Shown piece by piece: positions 53,437 to 63,078 of a stretch of DNA of 64,000 nt (position 1 is the stretch's first letter; every line of letters begins with the position of its first letter). The stretch covers positions 34,177-98,176 of the forward strand of contig CACGZD010000003.1 of the NCBI GenBank assembly GCA_902577425.1, given 5' to 3'. The notes under the pieces are model-generated. The model saw nothing but the letters and a program-made list of their open reading frames with translations. It ran no database searches and was not told where the DNA came from. This DNA is from an uncultured Alphaproteobacteria bacterium. Its GTDB lineage: Bacteria > Pseudomonadota > Alphaproteobacteria > HIMB59 > GCA-002718135. The translations under genes were made by a program, and so were the position numbers.

Positions 53437-54281
53437 CTTTAAAAAAATTAACAGAAGCCAAAAATTGTAATAATAAAATTATAAAAGCTAAAATAATTTC
53501 AGCTGAAGGTTCTGTTCCGAGAAATCAAGGGACCTTTATGTTAATTTCTCAAAATCATATTTATGGTTCAATTGGTGGAGGCCAATTAGAATATAGTGTT
53601 ATTGAAATTTCAAAAAAAAATTTATTAAACGATAAATTTAATAAAGAAATAGTTAATATTCCTTTGGGACCTTCCATAGGACAATGTTGTGGGGGATATG
53701 TACGAGTAAGTATTGAAAAATTTAAAAATGGATTGAACAGTCTTAAAAATGAAAAAAGTAAAAATATTAACTTTCAAGAACTATATATCTTTGGTGCAGG
53801 TCATATAGGACAAGAACTATCTTCTAGATTAATAGATTTAGATTTTAAAATAAACTTAGTGGATTCAAGAATTGATTTTTTAAATTTACAACAAAAAGAT
53901 AATGTAAATAAAATTTTAGCTAATTCGCCTTGGCTTTTAATAAAAAATTTACCTAAAAATTCATTTTTTATAATTTTAACTCACAGTCATGATTATGATT
54001 TTAAAATTATAAATGAAATTTTAAAGATACAAAATTTTAAATTTTTAGGACTAATAGGATCTAAAACTAAATTTAATAGATTTAAAAATAGACTATTGAA
54101 AATTGGTCATAAAGAGAATTTAATTTCTAAAATTGAATGTCCTGTTGGTTTAAAGAATATTTCTAGTAAAAAACCTGCAGAAATAGCTATTTCAATTATA
54201 GGCAGACTACTTGAATATAGATCTCAGATAGAAAATTATAAAAATCATGATAAAGACATTTTAAAAAAAATTAATGAATAA
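53433..54281 (+). CDS. xdhC: Xanthine dehydrogenase accessory protein XdhC
   Basis: XdhC binds the molybdenum cofactor, keeps its sulfurated form and inserts it into the large subunit. The 282-residue protein has the XdhC/CoxI N-terminal domain with GSVPRNQG (26-33), SIGGGQLEYSV and GQCCGG (83-88), and the C-terminal Rossmann domain with FGAGHIGQE (120-128) and FLGLIGSKTKFNRFK. It overlaps xdhB by four bases and guaD by eight. Confidence 0.94.
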   Translation: MTLKKLTEAKNCNNKIIKAKIISAEGSVPRNQGTFMLISQNHIYGSIGGGQLEYSVIEISKKNLLNDKFNKEIVNIPLGPSIGQCCGGYVRVSIEKFKNGLNSLKNEKSKNINFQELYIFGAGHIGQELSSRLIDLDFKINLVDSRIDFLNLQQKDNVNKILANSPWLLIKNLPKNSFFIILTHSHDYDFKIINEILKIQNFKFLGLIGSKTKFNRFKNRLLKIGHKENLISKIECPVGLKNISSKKPAEIAISIIGRLLEYRSQIENYKNHDKDILKKINE

Positions 54282-54744
54282 TAAAAATTCTTTTATGCTA
54301 AGAGCTATAGAGCTTTCAATTGAAAGTGTCGATAATAATGGAGGTCCATTTGGATGTGTTATAGTAAAAAATAATAAAATAATTGCTGAAGGTAACAATC
54401 AAGTTACAAATTTAAATGACCCAACTGCACATGCTGAAATAGTAGCTATTAGAAATGCATGCAAAAGTATTAATGACTTTAATTTGAAAGGAACAGAGAT
54501 ATATACAAGCTGTGAGCCGTGTCCTATGTGTTTAAGTGCTATATATTGGTCTCATATAGACAAAATATATTATGGAAACACTAGGCTGGAAGCTGCAAAT
54601 ATTGGTTTTGATGACAATCATATATATGAAGAATTAAATAAAGATCTATCTACAAGACTCATCCCTATGGAACAAATAAATAAAAATGATGCGATTATAG
54701 CTTTTGAAAACTGGGAGCTTAAAATTGATAAAAAGGAATATTAA
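54274..54744 (+). CDS. guaD: Guanine deaminase, CDA-fold type
   Basis: Deaminates guanine to xanthine, feeding xanthine dehydrogenase. The 156-residue zinc enzyme has the cytidine-deaminase-fold motifs THAHAE-type TAHAE (51-55) and EPCPMCLSAIYW (81 onward, zinc Cys83 and Cys86), with FGCVIVKNNKIIAEG before them. The size and the YYGNTRLEAANIGFDD block fit the bacterial GuaD/YfhC branch; the xdh neighbours support guanine over other substrates. It overlaps xdhC by eight bases and puuD by one. Confidence 0.88.
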   Translation: MNNKNSFMLRAIELSIESVDNNGGPFGCVIVKNNKIIAEGNNQVTNLNDPTAHAEIVAIRNACKSINDFNLKGTEIYTSCEPCPMCLSAIYWSHIDKIYYGNTRLEAANIGFDDNHIYEELNKDLSTRLIPMEQINKNDAIIAFENWELKIDKKEY

Positions 54745-55958
54745 TGGATTTTCTTACCTCGCTATATCCATTTATTTTAGATTGGTTAGATTTAATAGTT
54801 AGATGGTTTCATATAATTGTAGGAATAGCTTGGATAGGTACATCATTTTATTTTAATTGGTTAGATAGCAGATTAGATAGAGACTTAAAAGATGAAAAAA
54901 TAGATGGAGAATTATGGTCAGTCCATTCAGGTGGTTTTTACCATATCAATAAACTAAATGGCCCTCCAACGACTTTTCCTAAAGAATTACATTGGTTTAA
55001 GTGGGAAGCTTATTCAACTTGGATAAGTGGATTTGTATTATTAATTTTAGTTTATTATCTAAATGCAGAATCAATTATGATAGACAAGAATGTTAATGAC
55101 ATTAATGTCTTTATAGCAATTGTCATTTCTTTATCATTTCTTTTAGGTTCTTGGTTGATTTATGATTTTTTATGTAAATCTAGTTTAATAAACAATTCTC
55201 TTTTATTTACAATTTCTTGTTTTCTTATAGCAACAATTGGAGCTTTTTTTCTAACTAAAATTTTTGGATCGAGAGCAGCATATATTCATGTAGGAGCATG
55301 TTTAGGAACAATTATGGCTGCTAATGTATTTAGAGTGATTATTCCTTCGCAAAAAAATATGGTTGATGCTGCATTGGCAAATGTAAAACCTGATTTACAA
55401 AAAGGTATATCTGCGAAAAATAGATCTATTCACAACAACTATATTACTCTCCCTGTATTATTCATAATGATAAGTTCACATTTTCCCTTTACTTATGGTC
55501 ATAAATATAACTGGTTAATTCTTGCATTTATTTCTTTAATAGGAGCTTTGGTTAGACATTATTTTAATCTTAGAAATAAAAAACAGCATAAGGTTTGGAT
55601 TTTACCAGTTGCATCTATTGGGATGATTTTATTAATGTTATATGTTTCTATTCCTAAAATTAATAATAAAGACTCAAATACTGCCTTAGCAACATTTACT
55701 TTTAATGAAGTAGAGAATATTATTAAATATAGATGTGGAGTATGTCATGCCAATAAACCAACATTTGATGGTTATGAAGAACCTCCTGCAGGGTTAGTCT
55801 TTGATAATACCCAAGATATATTAAATAATATAGATGGAATTAAATCCCAATCTATTGACTCAGATATAATGCCTCCAGGAAATTTAACTGGAATGACTGA
55901 AAATGAAAGACAAAAATTAGCTGAATGGATTAAAGCAGGAGCTCCAATTAATAACTAA
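54744..55958 (+). CDS. puuD: Membrane-bound urate hydroxylase/oxidase PuuD with cytochrome c domain
   Basis: PuuD oxidises urate to 5-hydroxyisourate and passes electrons to the respiratory chain rather than to oxygen directly. The 404-residue protein has an N-terminal membrane domain of eight or so helices (HIIVGIAWIGTSFYFNW, IHVGACLGTIMAANVF) and a C-terminal cytochrome c domain with heme motif CGVCH at 331-335 and an axial methionine in IMPPGN or TGMTE. It is last in the uraH-to-puuD operon. A smaller homolog lacking the heme domain is at 7499. The heme domain implies periplasmic placement of the C-terminus. Confidence 0.94.
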   Translation: MDFLTSLYPFILDWLDLIVRWFHIIVGIAWIGTSFYFNWLDSRLDRDLKDEKIDGELWSVHSGGFYHINKLNGPPTTFPKELHWFKWEAYSTWISGFVLLILVYYLNAESIMIDKNVNDINVFIAIVISLSFLLGSWLIYDFLCKSSLINNSLLFTISCFLIATIGAFFLTKIFGSRAAYIHVGACLGTIMAANVFRVIIPSQKNMVDAALANVKPDLQKGISAKNRSIHNNYITLPVLFIMISSHFPFTYGHKYNWLILAFISLIGALVRHYFNLRNKKQHKVWILPVASIGMILLMLYVSIPKINNKDSNTALATFTFNEVENIIKYRCGVCHANKPTFDGYEEPPAGLVFDNTQDILNNIDGIKSQSIDSDIMPPGNLTGMTENERQKLAEWIKAGAPINN

Positions 55959-56565
55959 TTGGAATAGGATCTAAAGATCTCCACAAATACCAAGTAGCCA
56001 TCGAATTATAAGGTGACCAAAGTTTGAAAATTTTTAATAAATATTTATCACTTAAAGGTAATTTTTTTTTATATAATTTTGAAATTGCTTTATTAAAACC
56101 AAGATCTCCTCTAGGAGCAATATTAGAATGGCCTAAGCTAAAAATTAAAAACATATCTATAGTCCAATTACCAACACCTTTAATTTCAATTAATTTTGAT
56201 CTAATTACTGACTCATCATATTGATCAATTTTATTAATAAATATTTTATTCTCAATAAAAAAAATAGAAATATTTTTAATATATTGGATTTTTTGTCTAG
56301 ATAAACCTATTTTTTTTAAAGTTCTAATATCAATTTTTAATAACTTTTTCGGAGTCATATTTTTATCAAGTTTAAAAAATCTAATTTTAACAGCATTTGC
56401 AGCTGAAACAGATATTTGTTGACCAATAATTGAATTTAATAAGGCATGATAATAGTTAGAATTTAATATCATATGTTCTTTAGGAAAATTTTTAATTAAA
56501 TTCTTCAAAACTTTATCTTTATTTGATAAATAAATTTTACCTTTATTCCAATATTTAGGTTTCAT
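55948..56565 (-). CDS. DNA-3-methyladenine glycosylase II-like (AlkA family)
   Basis: A base-excision repair glycosylase of 205 residues. The HhH-GPD core shows IIGQQISVSAANAVKIR, the helix-hairpin-helix EIKGVGNWTIDMFL (127 onward) and the catalytic aspartate Asp154 in IAPRGDLGFNKAI. It is shorter than E. coli AlkA because it lacks the N-terminal beta domain, as in many marine relatives. The start codon abuts that of the 62-residue gene on the other strand, with no bases between. Confidence 0.9.
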   Translation of the reverse strand: MKPKYWNKGKIYLSNKDKVLKNLIKNFPKEHMILNSNYYHALLNSIIGQQISVSAANAVKIRFFKLDKNMTPKKLLKIDIRTLKKIGLSRQKIQYIKNISIFFIENKIFINKIDQYDESVIRSKLIEIKGVGNWTIDMFLIFSLGHSNIAPRGDLGFNKAISKLYKKKLPLSDKYLLKIFKLWSPYNSMATWYLWRSLDPIPISY

Positions 56566-56754
56566 ATGGGTTATTATAATAAATTAAAAAAAATATTATC
56601 ATATATTAATTTTTTATTTGGAATTTATTTATGGATATTAATAATTTATGCTTTTTTTAGAATGACAGGACTTATAACAAGAATTCCTATGCAAGAACAT
56701 GGACTTGGATATTATTTGTCATTACCTATAGAAACTATTTTAAAATTTTTTTAA
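56566..56754 (+). CDS. Small membrane protein, unidentified (62 aa)
   Basis: Starts MGYYNKLKKILSYINFL with one strong hydrophobic helix (FLFGIYLWILIIYAFF) followed by a RMTGLITRIPMQEHGLG loop and a short C-terminal helix. Ten bases separate it from the EamA gene on the same strand. Its ATG lies directly against the alkA start (CAT|ATG), so any promoter must be inside alkA. No family recognised; a chance frame is possible. Confidence 0.5.
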   Translation: MGYYNKLKKILSYINFLFGIYLWILIIYAFFRMTGLITRIPMQEHGLGYYLSLPIETILKFF

Positions 56755-56763
56755 TTTTTTTAA

Positions 56764-57657
56764 ATGAATTTTTATTTTGTTTTAGCTATTCTTGCTGCTT
56801 TTTGTTGGTCAATTTCATCTTTAATATCTGCTGATATTACTAGAAGTATTGGAGGACTAGCATTTAATCGATTAAGACTTTTTTTTGTATCTATAATTTT
56901 AATTTTATATGCCACATTAATTGGCTCGTGGGATACAATTAATAATGAATATTTATTTAAAATAATTTTATCAGGAATAATAGGAATTTTTTTAGGCGAT
57001 ACTTTACTATTTGTAGCTTTACAAAAAATAGGTCCTAGAAGAAATAATATATTATTTTCCTTGGCAGCACCCTTTACAGTAATTTTAAACATATTCTTTT
57101 TAGAAGAAAGCATGACTATATTGTCTATACTTGGATGTTTTACAGTTTTTTTTGGAGTGGTAATAGCTATAGCTTATGGATCTGATAGTGATAATGATCA
57201 TAGATGGGAGGTTATCGAAGGATCTTTAAAGATTGGTGTATTTTTAGCAATACTTGCTGCTTTATGTCAATCTATAGGTTTAATAATAATGAAACCTATA
57301 CTAGATTTAGGAGCTGAACCAATTGCCTCTGCTGCAATAAGAACTACAATATCTTTTTTAATAATAAGTTGTACTTTTTTAATAAATTCTAAATACTTTA
57401 CATCTCCAATTCCTATTAATTTTTCAATTATTTTAAAATCTTTTTTAAGTGGTTTTTTAGGAATGGCATTAGGTATGAGCTTGTTGTTAATTGCATTAAA
57501 AAATGCAGATGCTGGAATAGTGGCAACTTTATCTTCTACAAGTCCGATTATGATTTTATTTTTAATATGGATAATTACTAATAAAATACCTACTAAAGGT
57601 GCGTGGTTTGGAACTTTAATTGCAATTATCGGTACAGGTTTAATTTTTCTCTATTAG
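56764..57657 (+). CDS. EamA family (DMT superfamily) transporter
   Basis: A 297-residue protein with ten predicted helices in two EamA repeats. Repeat one contains [23 protein letters not shown] and [18 protein letters not shown]; repeat two begins [15 protein letters not shown] and contains [20 protein letters not shown]. The first repeat is a little longer than in the other three EamA proteins here and resembles the branch with a GDTLLF motif. Substrate unknown. Its end overlaps aspS by 18 bases. Confidence 0.87.
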   Translation: MNFYFVLAILAAFCWSISSLISADITRSIGGLAFNRLRLFFVSIILILYATLIGSWDTINNEYLFKIILSGIIGIFLGDTLLFVALQKIGPRRNNILFSLAAPFTVILNIFFLEESMTILSILGCFTVFFGVVIAIAYGSDSDNDHRWEVIEGSLKIGVFLAILAALCQSIGLIIMKPILDLGAEPIASAAIRTTISFLIISCTFLINSKYFTSPIPINFSIILKSFLSGFLGMALGMSLLLIALKNADAGIVATLSSTSPIMILFLIWIITNKIPTKGAWFGTLIAIIGTGLIFLY

Positions 57658-59415
57658 TTTTAGTCCTAATTCTTCTAATCTTTCTTTATTAATTTCTGCT
57701 GGTGCTCCCATCATCAAATCCATTGCCTGTTGATTCATAGGAAAGGCTATTACCTCACGGATATTTGGTTCGTCAGCTAACAACATAACTATTCTATCAA
57801 TTCCTGGGGCACTACCCCCATGAGGAGGTGCTCCAAATTTTAGCGCATTAAGCATTCCTGAAAATTTTTTTTCAACTTCTTCTTTTTTATACCCAGCAAT
57901 TTCAAAAGCTTTATACATAATTTCAGGTTTATGATTTCTAATAGCTCCAGAAGATAATTCTATTCCATTACAAACAATATCATATTGAAAAGCTTTTATA
58001 TCTAGAGGGTCTTTTGATTCTAAAGATTTTAACTCACCTTGAGGCATAGAAAAAGGATTATGACTAAATTGAATTTTATTTGTTTTTTCATCTAACTCGT
58101 ACATAGGAAAATCAACAATCCAGCAAAATTGAAAAGAATTTTTATCGAGTAAGTTCATTTCTAAACAAAGTTTATCTCTTACTTTACCAGAAAAAATTTC
58201 TGCTTCTTTTAAATTATCGCAAATAAAAAAAACAGAATCACCTTCATTTAATTTCAATTTTAGCAACTTATCATTCGACAGATTTTTAGCAATTGGCCCT
58301 TTGTATTCGCCATTTATAAGAGATATATAACCAAGACCTGCTGATCCTTCATCTCTAGCCCAATTATTTAATTTATCAAAAAAACTTCTTGGTTTTTCAG
58401 AAGTTTTTCCAATAACGATGCCTTTTACTATACAGCCACTATTTATTTTTTCTGTAAAAATTTTAAATCCTGAATTTTCAAATACTTTTGTATAGTCATT
58501 TATTATTAGTGGGTTTCTAAGATCAGGCTTATCAGTCCCATATTTAGATAAAGACTCGTGATATGGAATTCTAGGGAAAGGGTATTTACTAACCTTAGCT
58601 TCATTTTTTCTATTAAAAGATTTATTTTCATCAAAAATTTCAAATAAAACAGGTTCTATTGATTTAAAAACATCTTCTTGTTCAACAAAACTCATTTCAA
58701 AATCTAATTGGTAAAATTCTCCTGGGGATCTGTCAGCCCTACTATCTTCATCTCTAAAACATGGTGCTATTTGAAAATATTTATCAAATCCTGCTATCAT
58801 CAATAATTGTTTAAATTGTTGAGGGGCTTGAGGTAAAGCATAAAATTGACCATGGTGAATTCTAGATGGAACAAGATAATCTCTAGCTCCTTCAGGAGAA
58901 GTAGATGTGAGTATAGGAGTTTGAAACTCTACAAAATTTCTTTCAATCATTTTTTTTCTAATAGATGAGATCACTTTATTTCTGAGAATGATATTGTTAT
59001 GTAATTTATTTCTTCTTAAATCTAGATATCTGTATTTAAGTCTAACTTCTTCTCCGTATTCAATATCTGAGTTGACAGGTAAAGGTAAAATATCAGAATT
59101 AGATAATACCTCATAAGAAATTATTTCTACTTCAATTTGGCCAGTTTTTAATGAATTATTAATAGTTTCTTTTGATCTTTTAACTACTTTTCCTATAACC
59201 TTAATAACAGTTTCATGATTTAGATTACTAACTTCATGAAATATTGAATTTTTAGTATCTATAACACATTGTGTTATTCCATAATTATCACGCAAATCAA
59301 TAAATAATAAATTTCCATGATCCCTCTTAGTATCTATCCAACCAGATAAAGTGACTTCTTTATTTAAATCATTAATATTTAATTCTGAACATAAATGTGA
59401 TCTATAAATACTCAT
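57640..59415 (-). CDS. aspS: Aspartyl-tRNA synthetase
   Basis: Charges tRNA with aspartate. The 591-residue class II synthetase has the N-terminal OB anticodon-binding domain ([23 protein letters not shown], core [18 protein letters not shown]), motif 2 [19 protein letters not shown], the bacterial GAD insertion domain, and motif 3 [16 protein letters not shown]. Length and domain order match the bacterial type. Whether it also charges tRNA-Asn cannot be seen here. It is 12 bases downstream of the hda-like gene. Confidence 0.97.
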   Translation of the reverse strand: MSIYRSHLCSELNINDLNKEVTLSGWIDTKRDHGNLLFIDLRDNYGITQCVIDTKNSIFHEVSNLNHETVIKVIGKVVKRSKETINNSLKTGQIEVEIISYEVLSNSDILPLPVNSDIEYGEEVRLKYRYLDLRRNKLHNNIILRNKVISSIRKKMIERNFVEFQTPILTSTSPEGARDYLVPSRIHHGQFYALPQAPQQFKQLLMIAGFDKYFQIAPCFRDEDSRADRSPGEFYQLDFEMSFVEQEDVFKSIEPVLFEIFDENKSFNRKNEAKVSKYPFPRIPYHESLSKYGTDKPDLRNPLIINDYTKVFENSGFKIFTEKINSGCIVKGIVIGKTSEKPRSFFDKLNNWARDEGSAGLGYISLINGEYKGPIAKNLSNDKLLKLKLNEGDSVFFICDNLKEAEIFSGKVRDKLCLEMNLLDKNSFQFCWIVDFPMYELDEKTNKIQFSHNPFSMPQGELKSLESKDPLDIKAFQYDIVCNGIELSSGAIRNHKPEIMYKAFEIAGYKKEEVEKKFSGMLNALKFGAPPHGGSAPGIDRIVMLLADEPNIREVIAFPMNQQAMDLMMGAPAEINKERLEELGLKLIEKN

Positions 59416-59427
59416 AAAATGAGCCTA

Positions 59428-60057
59428 TTATATCAATTCTTTTATTATTGGTATTGTTAATTGTTTATTTTTTTTCATAAGTAAATTATCAATTTTATCA
59501 ATCAAATCAAAAATTTTCTCATAAGATCTATGAACTCTTTTAATTATATAATGAAATATTTCAGGATTCTTTACAATAATTTGTTTATCATGAAATAGTT
59601 TAGTCATCAAATTAACCAACAACTCATCATCAGGTAAATCAATATTTACACTTATAAAAGTTTTTAATCTTGATGATAAATCTTTTAATTGAAAAATATG
59701 TTCATTTAATTTTATACTTGATGTAACTAAAATTTTGCATTTCACTGATGAACAATGATTTATAATATGAAATATTTCTTCTTCATTAATATTGTTAAAT
59801 ATATTATCAATAATTACATTAGCTTTATTTTCTAATATTTGGTCAATATTTTTATTATAAATTATTCCGTTAAATTTTTTTTGCCAAATAAAAGATAAAT
59901 GAGTTTTTCCAGATTTTGGTGGTCCAATCAAAAGTAAATTATTAATCTTTTTAGTCTTAATCAGTAAATTATAAGCTTCAATATTAGAATTACCTACAAA
60001 AAAATCATTTTCTGAAAAATTTGGCTTTAATTGATAATTAAAAAAAGATTGTTCCAT
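59428..60057 (-). CDS. Hda-like DnaA-related ATPase
   Basis: A DnaA-family AAA protein thought to act as the regulatory inactivator of DnaA with the sliding clamp. Start taken at ATG 60055-60057 (209 residues), overlapping the upstream stop by one base. The N-terminal QLKPNF could be the clamp-binding stretch. Walker A is GPPKSGKT at 45-52; Walker B is short (NVIIDNI) and lacks the usual DE pair, as in many Hda proteins; the arginine-finger region is SSRLKTFISVNIDLPDDELL. Full DnaA DNA-binding domain IV is absent. Confidence 0.83.
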   Translation of the reverse strand: MEQSFFNYQLKPNFSENDFFVGNSNIEAYNLLIKTKKINNLLLIGPPKSGKTHLSFIWQKKFNGIIYNKNIDQILENKANVIIDNIFNNINEEEIFHIINHCSSVKCKILVTSSIKLNEHIFQLKDLSSRLKTFISVNIDLPDDELLVNLMTKLFHDKQIIVKNPEIFHYIIKRVHRSYEKIFDLIDKIDNLLMKKNKQLTIPIIKELI

Positions 60058-61100
60058 TAATTCATCACAGAAATAATACATTCATTTGTGTTTTCAATTT
60101 TTATTTTAATTTTATTTTTAAATAATTTATCTGAAAGTATTAAAAAATCTCCATAATAAACAAGTTCATTTAAATTTAAACCTAAATTAATTTTCATTAA
60201 TTTATTAGATTTAATTTGAGAAATAGCATCTATTGTATTGTTTATGTAATGCAATTCATAAATATTAGCATTTTTTATGTAACAATTTTTTTTAGTAATT
60301 TTTTTATTATTAATAGTATTTTTTTCTTTCCACCAATTATTTAAAGAATCAAAAATAATTTTTATGTAATCATCATTTGATTTAAGTTGAAAATTTTTGA
60401 TTTTATAAAATTTTTTATCAGATAAAGAAAACAAATCTAATTCTAAAAATAGATTTTGATTGTTTTTTTCTACAAAAATTAAAAAAATAAATTCAACATT
60501 ATATTTTGATGAAATATCAATAAATGAGTTCAAATCTTTATTAATAATTTTATTATAAGGTAGTATATATCTGTCATTTAAAGATAGGTTTGGATAAATA
60601 AAATTTAATAATCCATAATAATTAAAATTAGATTGTTTATAAAATCTATTATTATGAGTTAGACCTATGTTATAAATATTATCTTTTTCACTAGCAATTA
60701 ATAAGAAATTTGGTGATTTAAAATCTGTATAATTAATTTTATACTTTCTAAGTATTTGAACTATTGCATCTTGATCATAATTAATTTTTATTTCAGCAGA
60801 ATATTTATTTAAGGAAATAAATTCATTTTCTATCAAAATATTTTTTATTAAAAAATTTTTTTCTTTATTAATGTCTATTAATTTATTTAATTTTTTGAAA
60901 TTATGATCTGTTAAAATTTTGTATAAGATATTCTCAAGTGTAATAACCTTTATTTCTTCTATTTTTTCAATTTTTGATTGAGTAAAATCTTTGTTAGTTA
61001 TTTCTATTTTATGAAAAGATGTTTCATATAAATTTTCATTTCCATAAGAAACATTAAAAAGAAAAAAATAAAAAAAGAATAATTTCAAAATTAATTTCAT
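60057..61100 (-). CDS. DUF2066-like exported protein upstream of hda
   Basis: A 347-residue protein with a signal peptide (residues 1-20, ending SYG). Beyond it the sequence is Lys/Asn/Ile-rich with alternating beta and helical stretches, and the placement directly upstream of the hda-like gene with a one-base overlap matches DUF2066 proteins of alphaproteobacteria. Residue-level family signatures are not clear to me, so the assignment rests partly on context. Cellular location should be periplasm or outer face. Function unknown. Confidence 0.65.
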   Translation of the reverse strand: MKLILKLFFFYFFLFNVSYGNENLYETSFHKIEITNKDFTQSKIEKIEEIKVITLENILYKILTDHNFKKLNKLIDINKEKNFLIKNILIENEFISLNKYSAEIKINYDQDAIVQILRKYKINYTDFKSPNFLLIASEKDNIYNIGLTHNNRFYKQSNFNYYGLLNFIYPNLSLNDRYILPYNKIINKDLNSFIDISSKYNVEFIFLIFVEKNNQNLFLELDLFSLSDKKFYKIKNFQLKSNDDYIKIIFDSLNNWWKEKNTINNKKITKKNCYIKNANIYELHYINNTIDAISQIKSNKLMKINLGLNLNELVYYGDFLILSDKLFKNKIKIKIENTNECIISVMN

Positions 61101-61190
61101 ATAAAAAAATATTAAATTATATTAAAACTAACATAAGGCTAAAAAAAGATAATTTTTAAAATGAAAAAAATTAATTATAATATTAAATTT

Positions 61191-61607
61191 TTATCCAACT
61201 ATTTCGTTTAAATTGAAGAAAAAATCTATTTCTTTTACAGCATTTACTTCTGAGTCAGATCCGTGAACAGAATTTTCTTGAACATTTAATGCATGAATTT
61301 TTCTTATTGTACCCTCTTTAGCATTATCAGGATTAGTTGCTCCCATGACTTCTCTATATTTAGTAATTGCATTATCGCCTTGAATTACTTGCACTACTAC
61401 TGGTCCAGAAGTCATATATTCAATTAGGTCTTTAAAAAAAGGTTTATCTTTGTGAATATCATAAAAATTTTCAGCTTGTTCATTAGTTAATTGTATTCTT
61501 TTTTGTGCAACAATTCTTAAATTATTTTCTTCTATAATCTTATTAATGGATCCAGTAATATTTCTTTTTGTTGCGTCAGGTTTAATAATAGAAAATGTTC
61601 TTTGCAT
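61191..61607 (-). CDS. ndk: Nucleoside diphosphate kinase
   Basis: Interconverts nucleoside di- and triphosphates through a phosphohistidine. The 138-residue protein has [13 protein letters not shown] at the start and the catalytic His115 in ENSVHGSDS; the [13 protein letters not shown] and [26 protein letters not shown] blocks are standard. It is one base downstream of the pepA end and 90 bases upstream of the DUF2066-like gene, in a gap where I see only AT-rich sequence. Confidence 0.96.
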   Translation of the reverse strand: MQRTFSIIKPDATKRNITGSINKIIEENNLRIVAQKRIQLTNEQAENFYDIHKDKPFFKDLIEYMTSGPVVVQVIQGDNAITKYREVMGATNPDNAKEGTIRKIHALNVQENSVHGSDSEVNAVKEIDFFFNLNEIVG

Positions 61608-61608
61608 A

Positions 61609-63078
61609 TTAACTTCCTTTCAAAAATTCATCTATTAAACGTACTCCAAAAGCAGTTGCCCCTGGAGAATGTAAATTGGAATGCATACTATTTCCGCCTT
61701 TCATTGACCAAGATACACCGGCAATATCAAGATGAGCCCATGCAGTATTATTTTTAATAAAACGTTGAATAAATTGCGCAGCTTGTGTAGATCCACCAAA
61801 TCTAGTAGAACCTATATTCTTCATATCAGCTCTTAAGGAGTTTATCTCATTATCATATTCATTTCCTAAAGGCATTCTCCAAATTTTTTCTCCAGTAATT
61901 TCTCCAGCTTTAAATAATTTTTTAGATAAAGAATCATTATTAGAAAATAATCCTGCTCTATGAGTTCCTAAGGCAATCATTATTGCTCCTGTTAAAGTAG
62001 CAAAATCAATAATTTGTTTTGGTTTATATTTATTTTGTACATATGTTAATATATCAGCCAATACTAATCTTCCTTCAGCATCAGTATTTAAAATTTCAAT
62101 AGTTTGACCAGATAAAGACTTAACTATATCTCCAGGTCTTTGTGCTTCACCATCTGGCATATTTTCAACTAATCCAATAATTCCAACTAATGATTTTGGA
62201 CTTTTATTTAATGCAGCATTCATCATAGAACCTACTACAACTGCTGAGCCTGACATATCAGTTATCATTTCTTCCATTCCACCCGCAGGTTTTAAAGATA
62301 TCCCACCTGAATCAAATGTTACTCCCTTTCCTGCCAAAATTATAGGTTGTTTATTTTTTTTAATATTCCATTCTAATATTACTACACGTGGATCATTAAT
62401 ACTACCTTGTGCAACTCCCAATAAACTTCTCATACCTATTTTTTCTAATTGGTTTTTATCTAGAATTTTAATTTTTAAACCCGTTTTTTTAAGCTTAGAA
62501 CATTTATCTGCAAAAATTACTGGATTTAATTTATTAGCGGGCTCAGATACTAATTCTTTAGTAAAATTAATACTTTCAATTAAATTTAATTTGTATTTAA
62601 TTTCTTTAAATAAAGGTAATTTATATAGGTTCAATATTATTGAAAAGTTTAAATTCTTCTTTCCCTTGTATTTATCAAAAGAATAACATCTTAAAGAAAA
62701 ACCAAAAATTATATTAGAAACAATGTTCTTATTTTTGGTAATAAGATTTTTTGAAAAAATAAAGCTTAAATTTTTAGAAATTTCTTTGTTGGATTTAAAA
62801 AAAATTGAATATATTTTACTGCCTAGTTCAATTTTGCTATTATTTGAGCCTTTGACTAAAACTATCAATATATTTAACAAAGAATTATTTTTTTTTATAT
62901 TTTGAAGCAAAAAGTAATTTTTGTTATTAATTTGTTTTATAAATTGATTAGATTTGAGGTAAAAATCAGAATCTGGCAGAAAATCAGTATTTTTTAATTG
63001 CGATAAGTTGGATACAAAGATAACAATATCCTTATTATTTGCAGTTAATTTACTTGGATATTCTATTTTAAAAGTCAT
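61609..63078 (-). CDS. pepA: Leucyl aminopeptidase (cytosol aminopeptidase)
   Basis: A 489-residue M17 peptidase with two catalytic metals. The signature [12 protein letters not shown] is intact, together with [16 protein letters not shown] and [12 protein letters not shown]-terminal residues form the unrelated macrodomain-like part. It is cytoplasmic. The start ATG overlaps or abuts that of lptF on the opposite strand, an arrangement conserved with E. coli (pepA opposite lptFG) but here with almost no gap. Confidence 0.95.
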   Translation of the reverse strand: MTFKIEYPSKLTANNKDIVIFVSNLSQLKNTDFLPDSDFYLKSNQFIKQINNKNYFLLQNIKKNNSLLNILIVLVKGSNNSKIELGSKIYSIFFKSNKEISKNLSFIFSKNLITKNKNIVSNIIFGFSLRCYSFDKYKGKKNLNFSIILNLYKLPLFKEIKYKLNLIESINFTKELVSEPANKLNPVIFADKCSKLKKTGLKIKILDKNQLEKIGMRSLLGVAQGSINDPRVVILEWNIKKNKQPIILAGKGVTFDSGGISLKPAGGMEEMITDMSGSAVVVGSMMNAALNKSPKSLVGIIGLVENMPDGEAQRPGDIVKSLSGQTIEILNTDAEGRLVLADILTYVQNKYKPKQIIDFATLTGAIMIALGTHRAGLFSNNDSLSKKLFKAGEITGEKIWRMPLGNEYDNEINSLRADMKNIGSTRFGGSTQAAQFIQRFIKNNTAWAHLDIAGVSWSMKGGNSMHSNLHSPGATAFGVRLIDEFLKGS

